A DNA stretch of 64,000 nt from Volvox africanus (lineage: Eukaryota > Chlorophyta > Chlorophyceae > Chlamydomonadales > Volvocaceae). The DNA lies in assembly GCA_030268105.1 (NCBI GenBank), contig BSDZ01000094.1, forward strand, positions 4,870,501-4,934,500. Direction: 5' to 3'. The notes beneath the pieces were generated by a model, which made no database searches, had not been told where the DNA came from, and saw nothing but the letters and a program-made list of their open reading frames with translations. Position 1 is the first letter of the stretch. Each line of letters begins with the position of its first letter. Positions 9,901-59,510 of this stretch are shown in pieces. The translations under genes were made by a program, and so were the position numbers.

Positions 9901-12609
9901 GAAAAATTGCAGGAGATTCCCAACTGCGCAGTGGAGGCAAGGGGTGGGATAGCAATGGGCACCGGATAGATGGAGTGCATCTATCGAATGGTGCATGGAA
10001 TGAAGGAAGAGCAGGAGATAACATCCGATGGTTTGAAAGGAGCAGGTTCATTCAAGGCAAATGATCGAGTGCGTGTCGCCACCTAGTAAAATGTAGTAGT
10101 CGTGTATGTACGACATACTCTTCCAAAATATAAGGTGCAAGAAGCACCTTTCAGCACCTCAAAAGGCTTTGCTTGGACTCAACTACTACAACTAACCACC
10201 TAATTCCTAAGTACGACTTGAACCCTCAAATCTTAAAACGGCCAAACGGCCCGTCAAATCTAAAAAATAAACTTTTCGATGAGGCCCGACATGGATAGCA
10301 CGGGATGGAAGTCCCAAACCCCGAACCCCAGCAGTCTCCAATCCCCAATCCCAAGTATTTTCAGAGCCATAACCCCATTCTGAGCTCTTTACAACTGAGA
10401 TCCGGCCATTAATAACCCACCTGCAGGAAGCTGAGGCTTGTCATGTCGAAGAACATAAAAAATACGTATGAAAAGTATCGTACGACCTAACGATGGCGAA
10501 AACACACACACGTGACTCCAGCGGGCATTCGTGGTGATTATCACATGGGACCGTCACAAATAATGAGCTGCAGCAGCCGTGTCCATGCATCTTGTTTATG
10601 TCCAAGTACGTACATGGTGCTGACATCTCCCAGCCTTATGCGGCATACATCACGAACTCCTTCCTCTCCCACATGCAGTTTACTTCCGTTGACTCTTATG
10701 TTTGGGTGCACCGTGAGGCTTGCCTCACTGACAAAATAATACTTCGAGCCCTCTCTCTCTCTCTCATTCTCTCTCTCTCTCTATCTGTCGGTATGCCGAT
10801 CTATCCCTTTCTATCTAGCTATGGCTGTGCTTAAGTAGTGACGCTGCCGTCTGTCCGCAAAATCGAAAGATTACGACCCGACAATCAAGGTAACGTTACC
10901 TTGATTGGCAAAGCATAGTCAAACTTTTGTTCCTTAAAGCTCCAGGCCACCCACACGCAAAGTGACAAGTTGATTGCTAGTACAGCAGCAAAGGTGTACA
11001 ATGCCGCTTCGTACCAGTGATAGCCCTGCCAACAAATCGATATATAGAGCGACAAGTGTCATATTGCAACAATGGAGGATAGCGTGTCAAAGAAAAGGTG
11101 TAGAAAGGATTGGCTGAAAACGAAGTGCGGTAAATCCTTGTCTGCAACTTAGATCTATCCATCTATTGATCTGTCTATCTATCGATCTACTTATCTTTGA
11201 TCTATTGATCTATTTACTTATGGCTTCAACGATGCGCGTTGTCTGTATTGCTTGTGGCCGCCAATCAATCTACCTGAATTTTTCCCACTGGCGGCACCTC
11301 AGTACCCAGATATATGATGCAAATATATCTCACATCAAACGGTGTGAGACGTGTAATGAGCGAGATTGAGATCGACTTTAACATATCTGTATTGGACATT
11401 ACAGACAATCACACTATGACAACAGATTCGTGCGTTAGGCTCGCGTTAGGGCGCGTATGTGTGCGTAAGGCTGCGTTTTGTGCGTTCGAGTTTGCGTTGG
11501 CCTAACGCGAGCTAACGCACGAATCCGTTGTTATAGTGGCAGCTGTATTTGCACTGTACAGCAATACTGCACTGGTACCTCGGCGCCTGCCATTGGAGTT
11601 CACCCGCTACGTCACGGTTCAGTCGTCCACTCGAAATATACTGCCATGAGTGAGACTGGGTACAGATATCTGCTGCTGGACGAGCGATTGAGGAGTGAAT
11701 GAGAGCCGAAGGCCCTAGCGAATATTTATCGTATAAAACCGTATCCTGCCTGACCCGTGGGATAACTGCTCCGTACACGGATTCTCATACACACACAATG
11801 CAATGGATGTACAAGCTAGCACTCACCACATCTTTAAACCATCTCAAGGTCAGCACCGAGACCCATCTCCAGTGAATGCTATCTCGGTCGATATCCCAAC
11901 CAAACTCCGGATTCAGGATGGTGATGTAGATCTGCCAGGCTGCGACCACGTACTGTAAAAGTGGATGTAAAAATGAGGCAAAGAGCGCTCACACGTCAAT
12001 ATCTGGTCTTTCTCCCTTATCATCTCTCTGTATATCAACCTATTTATCTATAACTATACATACGTACTTTGGCTGAGTGGAATGAATGTGTTCGCCAATT
12101 AAGCAACACCCTACCTTACTGATCGTTGGTGAATAGGTAGCTATGTAGCTAGATGATGTGGGGTGTACATGGAGCTAGGGGATCCTGTAACTCTATGTAA
12201 TTCTCCTACACGCCATCACGAGCATTGCAAAAGCCAGCCAGCAGATCCCTAGATAAGTAGACCCGACCCAAACCTGGTCATCATTGCACGAGCTGTTTCT
12301 GAGCGGACCCCGGCCAGATCGCGGCCCGATGAGCCCTCCAATATCCTTTCAATCTGGGCTTTTTTGTAACCGCGCAAGCAAGGTGACGTATGTACGGATA
12401 TACATGAGGGTTTGCGTAACTACTGCATGTGTACCCAACACAAAAGTCATCATGAAAACATCCATCAAAACAAACAAAAAACAATGATCCTGGCATTACA
12501 TTACACCCGTGTGTACCTTGATGATGCTCCAGTGAATCCGGGCATGCTGCTGGTCCTTCTCCTGTAACGTGAAGAGCACCCCGAATACACCTGCCTCGAG
12601 AGATGAAGT
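919..12609 (-). CDS. Gene A: TmcB-like multi-span TPR/PAS protein, N-terminal half only
   Basis: Nineteen minus-strand exons match exons 1-19 of gene B in order. Exons 2-19 have identical lengths (126, 126, 33, 75, 78, 102, 224, 151, 105, 122, 78, 79, 113, 71, 114, 186, 130, 138 nt); exon 1 is 93 against 96 nt. The product would be a membrane-anchored sensor with multiple spans, TPR-like helices and two PAS-like modules. No counterpart of gene B exon 20 (FVYGSDMLFYIRF) is found in 1-918, where a plus-strand gene ends instead. Gene A is therefore either truncated or continues beyond the window around a nested gene. No ATG exon was identified. Exon 4 lacks an AG acceptor. Function in signal sensing is inferred from the family. 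Confidence 0.75.
2797..2826. repeat. (AT)n microsatellite
   Basis: About 15 uninterrupted AT dinucleotides lie in intron 15 of gene A, just upstream of exon 16 on the minus strand. Confidence 0.95.
2979..3055 (+). repeat. Dispersed repeat family 4 (copy 1 of 3)
   Basis: A (CA)n tract is followed by a conserved block of about 65 bases containing CAATCCTACAGGGCAGG, CCTGAGGCGCTTCA and GGGGCCCCGCCC. The same block occurs at 25542-25625 and 50786-50868, each time directly after a (CA)n tract. This suggests that the microsatellite is part of the element's end. Confidence 0.8.
3183..7754 (-). CDS. Gene A exons 9-15: TPR-like helical block
   Basis: The exons are 7604-7754, 7003-7107, 6073-6194, 5648-5725, 5368-5446, 4652-4764 and 3183-3253. 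Motifs such as LFPDNAYVALVYANFMLD, YVEYQRKQRTLLRHHKDAL and NNSPRLVRLYARFLETIKQD have the pattern of TPR/HAT-type helical repeats seen in TmcB-like proteins. Exon 9 begins a conserved segment with VWTDLYTLEKTAVHRAEEI. Exons 9, 10 and 11 are nearly identical to gene B at the DNA level, while flanking exons are more diverged. Intron 14 (3254-4651) contains bacterial fragments and a SINE-like element. Confidence 0.75.
3452..3682 (+). pseudogene. Bacterial IS982-type transposase, C-terminal fragment
   Basis: A 75-codon open frame reads LLKRALIETVIGKLKFL, then KLEHSRHRSVTNAF and LINYQLQENKPSIKSLI. The pattern (K)RxLIETV..LK..x.IEHSRHRS..N is that of the C-terminal end of IS982-family transposases. 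The N-terminal two thirds, with most of the catalytic DDE residues, is absent and there is no recognisable terminal inverted repeat. The codons are AT-rich, unlike host exons. The fragment lies in intron 14 of gene A, 400 bases from a pntA fragment, so both probably came from one bacterial insertion. A rickettsial source is inferred from the other fragments in this window. Confidence 0.75.
3777..4094 (+). repeat. SINE-like family 2, diverged copy
   Basis: This is a diverged copy of the roughly 340-bp element seen nearly intact at 6531-6866 and 27067-27414. It shares CAGGAGTTCCAGGTTTGACC at the head, GATTCGGCAGAT.CCGCTGG in the middle, and GGGGAAGGTAGGGACTGCCAG and CTCTATCCCACACACA at the tail. 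It sits between the IS982-type and pntA fragments and so seems to have inserted into the bacterial DNA after its transfer. The head resembles a pol III B box (GGTTC.A..CC). Confidence 0.8.
4100..4235 (-). pseudogene. pntA: NAD(P) transhydrogenase alpha subunit fragment (bacterial pntA)
   Basis: On the minus strand, LITNAISGIIIIGTLIA is followed by FTLSMLLGVFATFLASINIF. This is the conserved C-terminal membrane part of the bacterial transhydrogenase alpha chain, where (S)VTNAISGI(I/V).G precedes a second span ending in ATINIFG. About 42 residues remain. It is cut at the left by the SINE-like tail at 4094, and an in-frame stop precedes the first conserved residue. In bacteria the enzyme couples proton flow to hydride transfer between NADH and NADP. 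Volvocine nuclear genes of this type would be GC-rich; this piece is AT-rich. It is a dead intronic fragment in gene A. Confidence 0.75.
4315..4405 (-). repeat. Hairpin-rich dispersed element (T family), copy 1
   Basis: This copy is reverse-oriented and carries TTACACTGTGGGCGACTTG, the CTTG.CC/GGACAAG stem, GGCCC.....GGGCC and the GCGCAGG end. Eleven copies occur in this window. Confidence 0.85.
6073..6194 (-). CDS. Gene A exon 11, with an intron flank shared with gene B
   Basis: This 122-nt exon (MCRFMLFVRHQQATQKAASS) differs from gene B exon 11 (46877-46998) at few positions. The downstream intron sequence 5925-6070 is also close to 46730-46875, including a GATGGGAGCCATGCTCTAGC block and a GCCAACAGACCTAACCCC block. 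Conservation that runs across the splice junction points to recent exchange between the copies rather than selection on coding sequence alone. Confidence 0.75.
6531..6866 (+). repeat. SINE-like family 2, near-complete copy
   Basis: This copy starts GGCACGACTGTTATGGCACG and contains CCAGGTTCTACCCCGACCG (B-box-like). It ends CCCCTATCCTACACACATAC, running straight into an ACACAT/ACATGC microsatellite of about 130 bases. It is nearly the same as 27067-27414 apart from a 12-bp deletion (GACGCCTTAGTT-type segment) near 6690. It lies in intron 10 of gene A. Confidence 0.85.
6867..7002. repeat. (ACACAT/ACATGC)n microsatellite abutting a splice donor
   Basis: The tract connects the SINE-like tail to exon 10 of gene A. 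On the minus strand the exon 10 donor itself is GAG|GTGTGTGTGTATG, so the 5' splice site is the first unit of the repeat. Confidence 0.9.
7208..7440 (+). repeat. Family 6: degenerate array of TCTAGATGCGG-like units
   Basis: Irregularly spaced units such as ATCCAGATGCGGCT, CTCAGATGCGATG and TCTAGATGCGGCC recur every 30-50 bases between more variable sequence. Similar arrays occur at 15190-15300 and 59290-59510. No coding potential was recognised. Confidence 0.6.
7490..7600 (+). repeat. Short CGTCCCGC-based minisatellite in intron 9
   Basis: Units of about 14 bases (GAAGTCGTCCCGC and variants) repeat five to six times next to exon 9 of gene A. A related but rearranged array lies at 51370-51450 beside gene B exon 9, so it predates the duplication and has since changed in copy number. 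Confidence 0.65.
7893..12609 (-). CDS. Gene A exons 1-8: N-terminal multi-span membrane block
   Basis: The exons are 12517-12609, 11827-11952, 10900-11025, 10421-10453, 9261-9335, 8672-8749, 8287-8388 and 7893-8116. The first reads EAGVFGVLFTLQEKDQQH, typical of the start of this family. Hydrophobic spans are visible in exon 3 (NLSLCVWVAW), exon 5 (GLLLLIFLVIALLF), exon 7 (VAAVAYCVLAAWLAW) and exon 8 (two stretches, including LGPAFLAGALVTWL). Exon 6 carries VNPSSKMAQSLGHSG. The 33-nt exon 4 encodes FFDMTSLSFLQ but is preceded by TG rather than AG. The donor of exon 7 is taken as TGG|GTGAGG, because the same site works in gene B, where reading on meets a stop. Confidence 0.75.
9088..9219 (+). 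repeat. T-family element, copy 2 (diverged)
   Basis: It starts AGTGTTACAGTGTGTGTGGG and keeps GCGACTCGCCCTG, GGGGGCCCTGA..CCGGGGGCC and the CACGCGGCTTTGTGTGC end. It lies in intron 5 of gene A. Confidence 0.7.
10421..10453 (-). CDS. Gene A exon 4 homologue (33-nt microexon without AG acceptor)
   Basis: It encodes FFDMTSLSFLQ and matches gene B exon 4 (VFDITSLNFLQ, 55090-55122) in length and sequence. The donor GTGGGT is intact. The two bases before the exon read TG on the minus strand, whereas gene B has a good TTCAG acceptor. Either the exon is skipped or spliced differently, or this copy is damaged. Confidence 0.6.
11282..11790 (+). repeat. Family 3 dispersed element, interrupted by a foldback insert
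   Basis: The left part (11282-11411) and right part (11539-11790) together match 40058-40325. Shared blocks are CACTGGCGGC.CCTCAGTACC, AAACGGTGTGAGACGTGTAATG, CTGCACTGGTACCTCGGC and CACGGTTCAGTCGTC, ending at TAACT(G/A)CTCC. A third, shorter copy is at 59886-60075. Class unknown; there is no open frame. Confidence 0.75.
11412..11538. mobile_element. Foldback/MITE-like insertion with ~38-bp inverted ends
   Basis: The left end starts CACTATGACAACAGATTCGT and the right end, read on the opposite strand, starts CACTATAACAACGGATTCGT. Both continue into GCGTTAG.CTCGCGTTAGG, so about 38 bases pair with three differences around a 50-base GCGT-rich centre. It interrupts the family 3 repeat. No clear target duplication is visible. 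Confidence 0.75.
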
Positions 12610-12658
12610 CTGTAACCAAGCGTACATGCAAGCAATCAATTATTACATTGGTTGAAAT

Positions 12659-12781
12659 ATGTTAGGATGTTACACTGTATGTGGGCGACTTGCCCTGCTG
12701 CTGCAAGGACAAGCACCGGTGGCTCTGTCCGGGCCGAACCATAGCGCAAGGGGAGCAACCGGCGTTAATGTATGCATGGGA
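12659..12781 (+). repeat. T-family element, copy 3
   Basis: It runs GTTACACTGTATGTGGGCGA, CTTGCCCTGCTGCTGCAAGGACAAG, then GGGCCGAACCATAGCGCAAG. It is located just 50 bases upstream of the first recognised exon of gene A. The CTTGCCC/GGACAAG arms are kept although the loop has grown. Confidence 0.8.
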
Positions 12782-15700
12782 AATGTAAGCACACAAGGGC
12801 ACAGAACGGCGGATCTGTACGGCATGATACAGCAGGATGTCTCATCATATATATCAAACCAGCCCGTTATCTGCACCTCATTCATGACAGCACGTTGGCA
12901 CCTGCCAAAGTTGATTATACTATCAGTGGTGACAGCGGCGGACAGAGCCGAGAAGTAATGATGAGACTTCAGTTATGTGTAGTGAGAACTGCATGCATAT
13001 GCCGTGACGTGCTCATCAGATAGTGTTGAGCCGTACACCACCGTACACTGCTGGAATTTGTATGATGTACGCTCGTTTACTATTCACTAGTTACAAAAAT
13101 TATTATGCACGACTGTTATCATCCTATAACAAAGCAAGAATCCTGCCGTGCGTCAGCACCAGGCGTGTATAGACCGCAAACGAATGCATGCGTACTGACG
13201 CGCACATGTGGACTGCGAAATGCCGTTAGTTGGGGACGCTTTGGGCTTTACCCAAATCTACTCGAGGGGGCTTAGCATGTACCTGATGCCTACCTACATG
13301 CAAGGTTAAGACTATGCATGGCGAGCTTTATCTCTGACAACGTTTATCAAGCGATCTCTGACTATTAGATGGAGATATGTCGTATGAAGTCAGACAAGCA
13401 CACGCACCATAATCGGCACGAACAAGCAATGCATTCCAATCGCAGCCGCTGCATGCTTTCCACCACTTTCCTCAATAATCTCCATGCATGCCACAAGAGT
13501 GGACGGCGCACCCTAAGTGTAGTTTTTTGTCAGGATAAAACCAGGAAGAACAATTGCATGCTAGATAAAGCTGGTTAAAACGGGAAGTCCTTATTCTTTC
13601 GCGCTTTATGGCGGGGAAGCCGCAAGTGCGCTATGCAAAATATTACTGCAAAGATAAAGCAGTGGTGGTCTAATGTGAGTAATTACGGTACGCACGGGTA
13701 AAACCGCGAAGTGAAAGGGTAGCGTCCTAACCGCTGCTACGGAACGTAGGGAACGTTCACTTGCACAACCCTAACCTGGAGTATGTCATCATGTTCAGGA
13801 TCTTGATACAATATTCCAGACCTGCATCGTACATAGCGGGAAGAATTTCTTTACTGCGCATTGCCTTGCTTGGGCTGTATGTTCCCTTTCCGGTAAAGTA
13901 ATAAGACCGCCTAGCAAGGTTTTTACTTACCGCATCCATCCTCATTCTAGAACAGAGCTAACTAACATTCTCTCTTCGTTAAATGCATCATTTCATAAAG
14001 CTACCGACGGCCACCCCGCGACGAAAAGCCTGGAACTACTAACTTGACGCAGGGTAATCCACAGATTCACGCGATGCTATTCCGTGATATTTCATAAACG
14101 AAGGAAAACTCACGTTAGAGCTACATGATGAAAGCTGGAGGCGGTTCCGCTGCTATTTATCGACTCGGTACGTTCCAAAGTCATAAGAACGAAGTGCGCT
14201 CCTTAGCAAGCAGCACGCAATGACAGTTTTTTAAAATGATGTTGAATCAATGCTGTTTATTATGACGAAACATGTAATCAGTGCCTTGGGTCGAGCATAA
14301 TAAGTAGGATTGGTTCCCAACACTGCGAATTTCCTTACGCAGAAGCATGGAAAGCTCACAGTACTTAAAGGCGCAATGTATACAAGGAAAAATGCTTTGT
14401 TAACGGCAGCTTTAGGAGCCGAGTACGACGGATACTGACTTATAGCGTATTGGACGACACTCACAAGCAACCCTATGAGATTCTATTATTATTACTAACA
14501 AAAACATTTATAATATTACGAGGATGTCAATATTAAGAAGTGATTCAGCCGTTTTGCCAGGTAGAAATACATTACCATAGGTTAGAATGATGTCCGCAAC
14601 CATACGAAAAACAAGAACCTTAAACGGAAGCATGTCAGCGTTATATAAGGCACACTAGCTTTACATTGTTGGAAGCTTGACATCTTGTACGCCTCTAAAG
14701 TAGTAATGTTTGATTGATTTCGTTCTATCCATTTCCTTAGTATAATTCTGGAATAAGAAATTTTGACATCCATTTACATACATGTAGAGATGTATGAGAA
14801 GCAGCTTCCTTCATTCATCCGTACGACAACAATGCCGATGTGCTATACCCACATGTACCTACGTACACATATGCATACATACCTACACATACACACGCCG
14901 TAACATTTATCAACTGCTGCTATGCAAAACGCACTTCCAGATAGATTCATTCGCACCTTCCATCCTGCGTTCGGTTTCCCTAGATTGACCAATCCAAAGT
15001 GAAGTAGCGTGACGACCGCGCAGATCTATCCGTCCGTACGTTCGTACGTCCGTACACAACCAATCAGCAAATGGCAAAAAAATACATGCAAAAACGGAAC
15101 CAGGCCCAAAGTGGGAAGTGCCCAGCATTAGCCATGACTTAGGGTTTTCATAAATTTTTGAGAGTATCACACTTATATAAATTATTTCTCATATCTAGAT
15201 GGGGATAAAGGGTTCATCCTAGATGCGGCTTACCAGATACCTAATCTAGATGCGGTTTGGGAAGTATCTACATGCGGCTGAAGGGAGGTCTAAAGTAGTG
15301 CGTCGTAGGGGGAACTGCTGCGTGGCCAGCAGGGACTACTGGCGTTTTCCCCTTAAGCGTCTTTCCCTTTCTTTCCAGATCGCAGAAGATTACGGTATTG
15401 TAGGATGAGGAGCCCGCAACATCCGAGAGTGCGTGTCGCTAGCTAACGAGCTAGATAAGGCAATAAGCTAACGCGACACGCACAGCGGCCTGCCCAGAAG
15501 TTGTAGAGTCAGGCAGGGAGTATAGTTGAAGTGCATGTGAAGATGCATGTGCATGATGGCCACCTGGCTGGGTCAGTGATATTTGAAAACCCCCAGATTT
15601 GGGTTCCGGAGCATGCATGTGTATATGTACTCCCCTTGTACTTCGTCGCTGGAATAATCTATATCATGGCATGTATGTGTATATATTGCTTCCTTGGAAA

Positions 15701-15844
15701 ATGTCCATGATGAACGAAATGATCTGCGTTGCGAGCGAGGCCTGTCATTCCATACATCCATCTCATTAACACCTTGGCCTTGACCTTGGATCAGTGCGCG
15801 CTGAAATCAATTGACCACTGCTGGCCACTTATACAACATACAGC
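12782..15844. other. Region upstream of gene A, no gene recognised
   Basis: No recognisable domain in six frames. A minus-strand stretch at 13757-13945 has an ATG, a GTAAGT donor and a GATGCAG acceptor, and could be a short leader exon of gene A, but nothing in its protein is familiar. A hairpin near 15427-15483 (GTGCGTGTCGC paired with GCGACACGCAC) and the family 6 array at 15190-15300 are the only structures seen. Confidence 0.5.
15190..15300 (+). repeat. Family 6 array, second copy
   Basis: Four to five units of the form (A)TCTAGATGCGG(T/C) or TCTACATGCGGCT with 20-30 base spacing, as at 7208-7440. Confidence 0.6.
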
Positions 15845-16187
15845 ATGCATTATTCCTGGGAATGCCCCATAGGGCAGGCAGTGCAAGAACAGATTGACAG
15901 GCATTTGTCACAATCAGCAACGAAAGGGCGGAGCATGGGCCAACAACACCTCTGGTTCAACCATCTGGCAAACCCTGGCTGTACTGAGCAGGCCCAGTGG
16001 GATGTCATGCATAGCAATGGTGGCGCTGTCTGCGTGCAATCGATCCAGGGGCAGAGGCAAATGGAGATAGTGCCACTGCCACTGCCGCCACAACACAGGA
16101 CTGTTCGAATCCGGATAAATTCTCCCACACGCACGCACGTCATAGAGGTTATGAGCGAGCGAGGGCATGTCAGGAAAAATACTACCT
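15845..16187 (+). mobile_element. LINE ORF2 C-terminal remnant (zf-RVT-like)
   Basis: A 114-codon open frame begins MHYSWECPIGQAVQEQIDRH and continues HLWFNHLANPGCTEQAQWDV. The pattern H(x)W(D/E)CP.(A/G)QAV is that of the reverse-transcriptase zinc-binding region at the C-terminus of plant and algal LINE ORF2 proteins. No RT domain precedes it, so it is a 5'-truncated remnant, as is usual for LINEs. It lies between genes A and B. Confidence 0.55.
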
Positions 16188-17719
16188 AATAAGAACATGC
16201 ATCCACATCCCTGCCTATTGAGCTGCCTATAGTGTACCATCAAAGTAATAATATGGTTGCCGAATGAACCCAAAATTCGCGATCCCCGATCTGCTAGGCT
16301 CTTGCACGCACCCGCCCGTGCTGAACGAATGTAATAGATACACAGACCAAAGCAGCTTTCCATTCGGCATTTTGCTTGCCGCGCCACTGTAGCCATCTCT
16401 TATCCGTGATAGCAGCGATAGCAGCGCAATACTGTCACCTCCAATCGTCTTACTAGTACGTTTATACTATACTTATACTAATACCGTGCGCACATGTACA
16501 TGAACGAAGCATATGTAGCTGTGTGCTATGTAGCTAGCTGCATGCACGGCACCTTACTTGCTGGGGTGATGATGAGTGTCCGACAGAGATAGGCTCATAA
16601 ATGTTTAACGTCATATCCGTAAAGGTGCATCCAAGTAAGGGTTGACTAGCAGTTGTGACTGCTATACGGTCAGGGCTGCCCGACGACGTAATATTGGAAA
16701 GTTGATACGTAGATGCATCGATCGATCCGCACCCATACATACATAGTAATTCCTCTCTGACGTCAAAGAAGTATTATATTATTCTTATCATTAATACTAC
16801 TATTATTCCTTCGAAACTCTCTTTCCCTTGCTGGTCCCATGCGCGCGAAATAATAGTATTAACGGAGATTGCTTTGGGCACCAGCAGGGCGCTTCATGGA
16901 CAAAGTGCCTGGTACAGATTCTTTCGTGACGGCGGTGTTGACATTTGTTGTCCTGCACGCAAGCAGATACATACGTAAGATTTCATCCGAGGGTCATCCG
17001 GCAGGGGTCCAGAAGGCGGCGGGGACAGCGCAGGCTACTGGGTTATTCATCCGCACGTCTATTGTTGCTTTCTTGTTGCAAAGCAATAATTAACGTACGG
17101 ATGGATAACCCTATATTATACTAATACCCATGAATTTACATGGTTGTACAGCAGCTTTATATATTATTACATATGTGTATATATAATATTTAAACATATG
17201 ATGCGGCACCGTTCTGCGAGCGAGCGAGAAATAAACCTTTGGAGACGGGAAAGCATCTGTCTGATCCCATGCATGATAGTTCTTGGCTACTTACAATAAC
17301 CAAGAACTGTCAAAATATGGATTGGATAATATTTGCGTGAAGTGGACAAGGTTTGCCGATGTAGACGGCGGCATCGTTGGGTACGACCGAAGGTGATACA
17401 CACACATTTATACATATGTACGTATATATGCATAAACTTAATGAATATACAGAGTGAGAATAGACAGCTAGGATATACACTTATATTAAATCACTCATAG
17501 ATACATAGATACATAGATACATGACATACATACCCGAGTGAGAAGGGGAGCACGTGGCAGGACAGACTGACAAAGCCACGTGCTCCTCCCCTGCGCTGTG
17601 GCTCGGTCCGGTCAGGACCCCCGGTGCTCGTCTTTTGAGGGCGAGTCGCCCACAGTGTAACACCCAATCAATCAATACATACATACATACAGATGTATAT
17701 CGTTTTGAGCAATAACGCA
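16188..17719. other. Downstream flank of gene B, no gene recognised
   Basis: No domain was identified. A minus-strand frame at 16534-16740 ending at CCCAGCAA|GTAAGG could be an exon but has no clear acceptor. TGTAA motifs on the minus strand near 17291 and 17136 are candidate poly(A) signals for gene B. The T-family copy at 17551-17670 lies immediately past the gene B stop. Confidence 0.45.
17551..17670 (-). repeat. T-family element, copy 4
   Basis: A reverse-oriented full-length copy, including the outer segment GACAGACTGACAAAGCCACG and GTGTAACACCC at the other end. It begins 50 bases beyond the gene B stop codon. Confidence 0.85.
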
Positions 17720-56759
<39,040 letters not shown>

Positions 56760-59290
56760 CTACGGTGAGGACGAGCCGCGAAATCAGGTTATTAAATATT
56801 GTCGTTTGTGATTCGGGATGTAAGTGTGGGTCGGCAGCGTTTTATTTCTTTCACAAGTTCAAACCTGCCTCACGGGCATTCAGGTAGGCTTAGGTAATAA
56901 ATACCCGACAAACGCGCCTTCACACCTGAAGAAGGTCATCTTGCTCGTAGTCCGATCCGAGAACCCCATCCCTGTCAAACGCATGGACGTTGCGTATGAA
57001 GTCCACAAGAAAAGAAGCAGCAGCAGTTGTTGCCCGTTATGGCGAAATGGCACTCGGTATCCGAAAGCAAATACATATAAACCAACTCTTTGACTGATTA
57101 TTGGTGTCTTATGAAATCAGGACGGCTCGTGGTAGGTAAGGCGTAACGTTGCACTATCGTTGGCCGCGTTGCATAGGTACTTACATGAGACTGAGGTTTT
57201 CTAGGCCATGGGCCCCAGCACTACTAGCAACTGACTCCGCGTGTTGAAAAGCCATCTTATCTTAAGCCTTTTATGGGTCCCAGTCAAGCCGTAAAGCTAT
57301 GCAGGGGTGAATGGATTTCATTGAGACAGAGCTAATCAACATGTATAGTGTGACAATATGTAAGTATGATAAATTTGAGGCCTTTGCTTCGTGACCTTTT
57401 CAGTGTACCGACGACGGAAATTCTAAAACACGACACCGCAAAAGAAGCCCTATAATCACACATGGTGCCGGAGCGTTCACAATCGGACCCCGACAATTAC
57501 CCGTAAACTTTCTAAGGTGCAGTAAGCCTTAATTAAACGTACTAAGCTTCCTTAGTACCTAGCAGTTGGAAGTCATGTTGAAACGTGACATACGATCAGA
57601 TTTTAAAATGTATGGAGGCATTTTCTCATGTGGATATGTTTGTCTGATTTGGCTGACAACAAACGGAATGATACGTCGACGTACCTTGAACCTTTAGTGC
57701 CTGTGACCTATCACAGAAACTCTGTATGCACCAAACCTCTAGAAAGCAAGTGGCATTTGAATCTTAGAGGACGGGGCTCAGGTGGGCTTATTCAAAATGG
57801 GGGCTATTCAAATACTGTACGATACCGGTACAATGCTATCTACAGTAGTCCCGCAATAGTGTGGGAGAAAATGCAAGCTAAAATTTTCAAGCGTGTTCTC
57901 TATAGTAGTAGTCATTGATTGTAGTTTTTTCCATGTCACGAGGAACTGGGAAGTACTCCAGTAATGACGTAATGAGTGGAGACGGACCATATTACAACGC
58001 ACACATACGATCATATCATATAAACAAACAAATATGTAACCTGAATTTCGTCGTCCGGTGGTCGTCGTCCGGGGCATGTCGATGGCGTCTCTCGTTCCCT
58101 TATACATATACGGTACTGCGATCGATCAAGGATAAATAATTTCACTTTATTATGCTACTTAAGTTCGTCTCCTAATCAAGGAGCAATTTATTAATACCTA
58201 TTCTGCATCCAGTTACTAATGCTGGCATTACGCACATTTCCGCCTTTGCCAGCGTGTTGATGTCATGCCGTAAGGTCGTCTTAATGTGACAACGTTCCGG
58301 CTTTGGAAGAAGGAAACTTACAATGCTCTGAGCAGAATGGTAATGTTTAAATTCTCATATTTTCCATGCAAATTTACATTCTCCATGGGTGCCTCGTCAA
58401 TTAGCAGCAGTGCAGTACACATCGGCCACGATCTTCACTCACTTCAAACTTCGGCAGGAAGAGAACAATCAATAATCAATTAAGGCTATCTGAGCTACCA
58501 CCAAACGGGAAACCTTGCTTGGAAATAGTGCTATCCCACCCCGTGGAATGAAGTAGCAGGTACGGTCTTCACGGTCGTAACAACTGACATGGCAGGGCGG
58601 GGCGGGGCGGACCACAGACACGAAGAGATTAGCTTACATCATTACAGCTAGTTTTATATGCCAAACACGGAATGGCTCATATGAGAAAGCCATTTATCAG
58701 AAGGCGATCTTTATAAGCATACACGAAGAGCGGGGTACGGAAAAAGCCTTTAATCTCTACCTGGCAAGGCCCTGGTAGGTGTGAAGCCTGCTGAAGTCTA
58801 TCAAAAGGCCTAAGATGCGGCAGAGCACCTGGTTATAGATACCTGCATCTGGTGAAAGTTTTTCGTCTTCCGTCTTTTTCAAACATCGCATGTCATTGTT
58901 GCATTTTGTCAGCTCCCGCGAAAGTCACGGCACCTAGCACGAAAAGCAATACGAAAAACGAAGAATTTGAACTCTGCTCTTTATGACATAGCTGATATTG
59001 ATAACATAACTGATATTGTTCTTGCCAAGGTTCATTTGGCGGTTCTACCGGTACTGCGCGTGATCATGTCTCCGCATAGAGGGCCGGTCTGTTGCTCTAT
59101 TTTAACACATTAAGAATGAATCGCGTAAATGTTCAGCACTGGCCATTGCTTCGAGTCCTTCGACCGGAGAACATATAAAGTGCAGGTGTGTTGCAGTTGC
59201 AGTTGCCGTTGTGCAGTTGCACTGTTGCAGAAAATTATTAGTATAGACACATGTCATATCTATTAACAGTAGTTTCAATAGCCATACGCC
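56760..59290. other. Upstream of gene B, no gene recognised
   Basis: The promoter and first exon of gene B should lie here, but no ATG exon with matching phase could be identified. Open frames at 57628-57918 and 58286-58483 (plus) show no known domain. A short GC-rich run (GGCGGGGCGGGGCGG) lies near 58595. Confidence 0.4.
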
Positions 59291-59510
59291 CTGAAGACGA
59301 GGTGACCGTTGGGACCTTAGTATCCAAATGCCGTCAAGACATCTCCTAAGTGCAGCGATGGAGGGGTCTAAAATATCTAGATGCAACTGTATCGGGATGC
59401 ATTGAAGGGGGATTCATGATATCCAGAAGTGGCTAGGCAGTATTTGGATACGGCAAAGCGGGGCCAGGGTGGGTATCCAGATGCGCTTTGGACAGTATTT
59501 AGATGCTCGT
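59290..59510 (+). repeat. Family 6 array, third copy
   Basis: Units such as ATATCTAGATGCAACT, TATCCAGATGCGCTTTGG and GTATTTAGATGC recur every 30-50 bases, as at 7208-7440 and 15190-15300. Confidence 0.5.
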
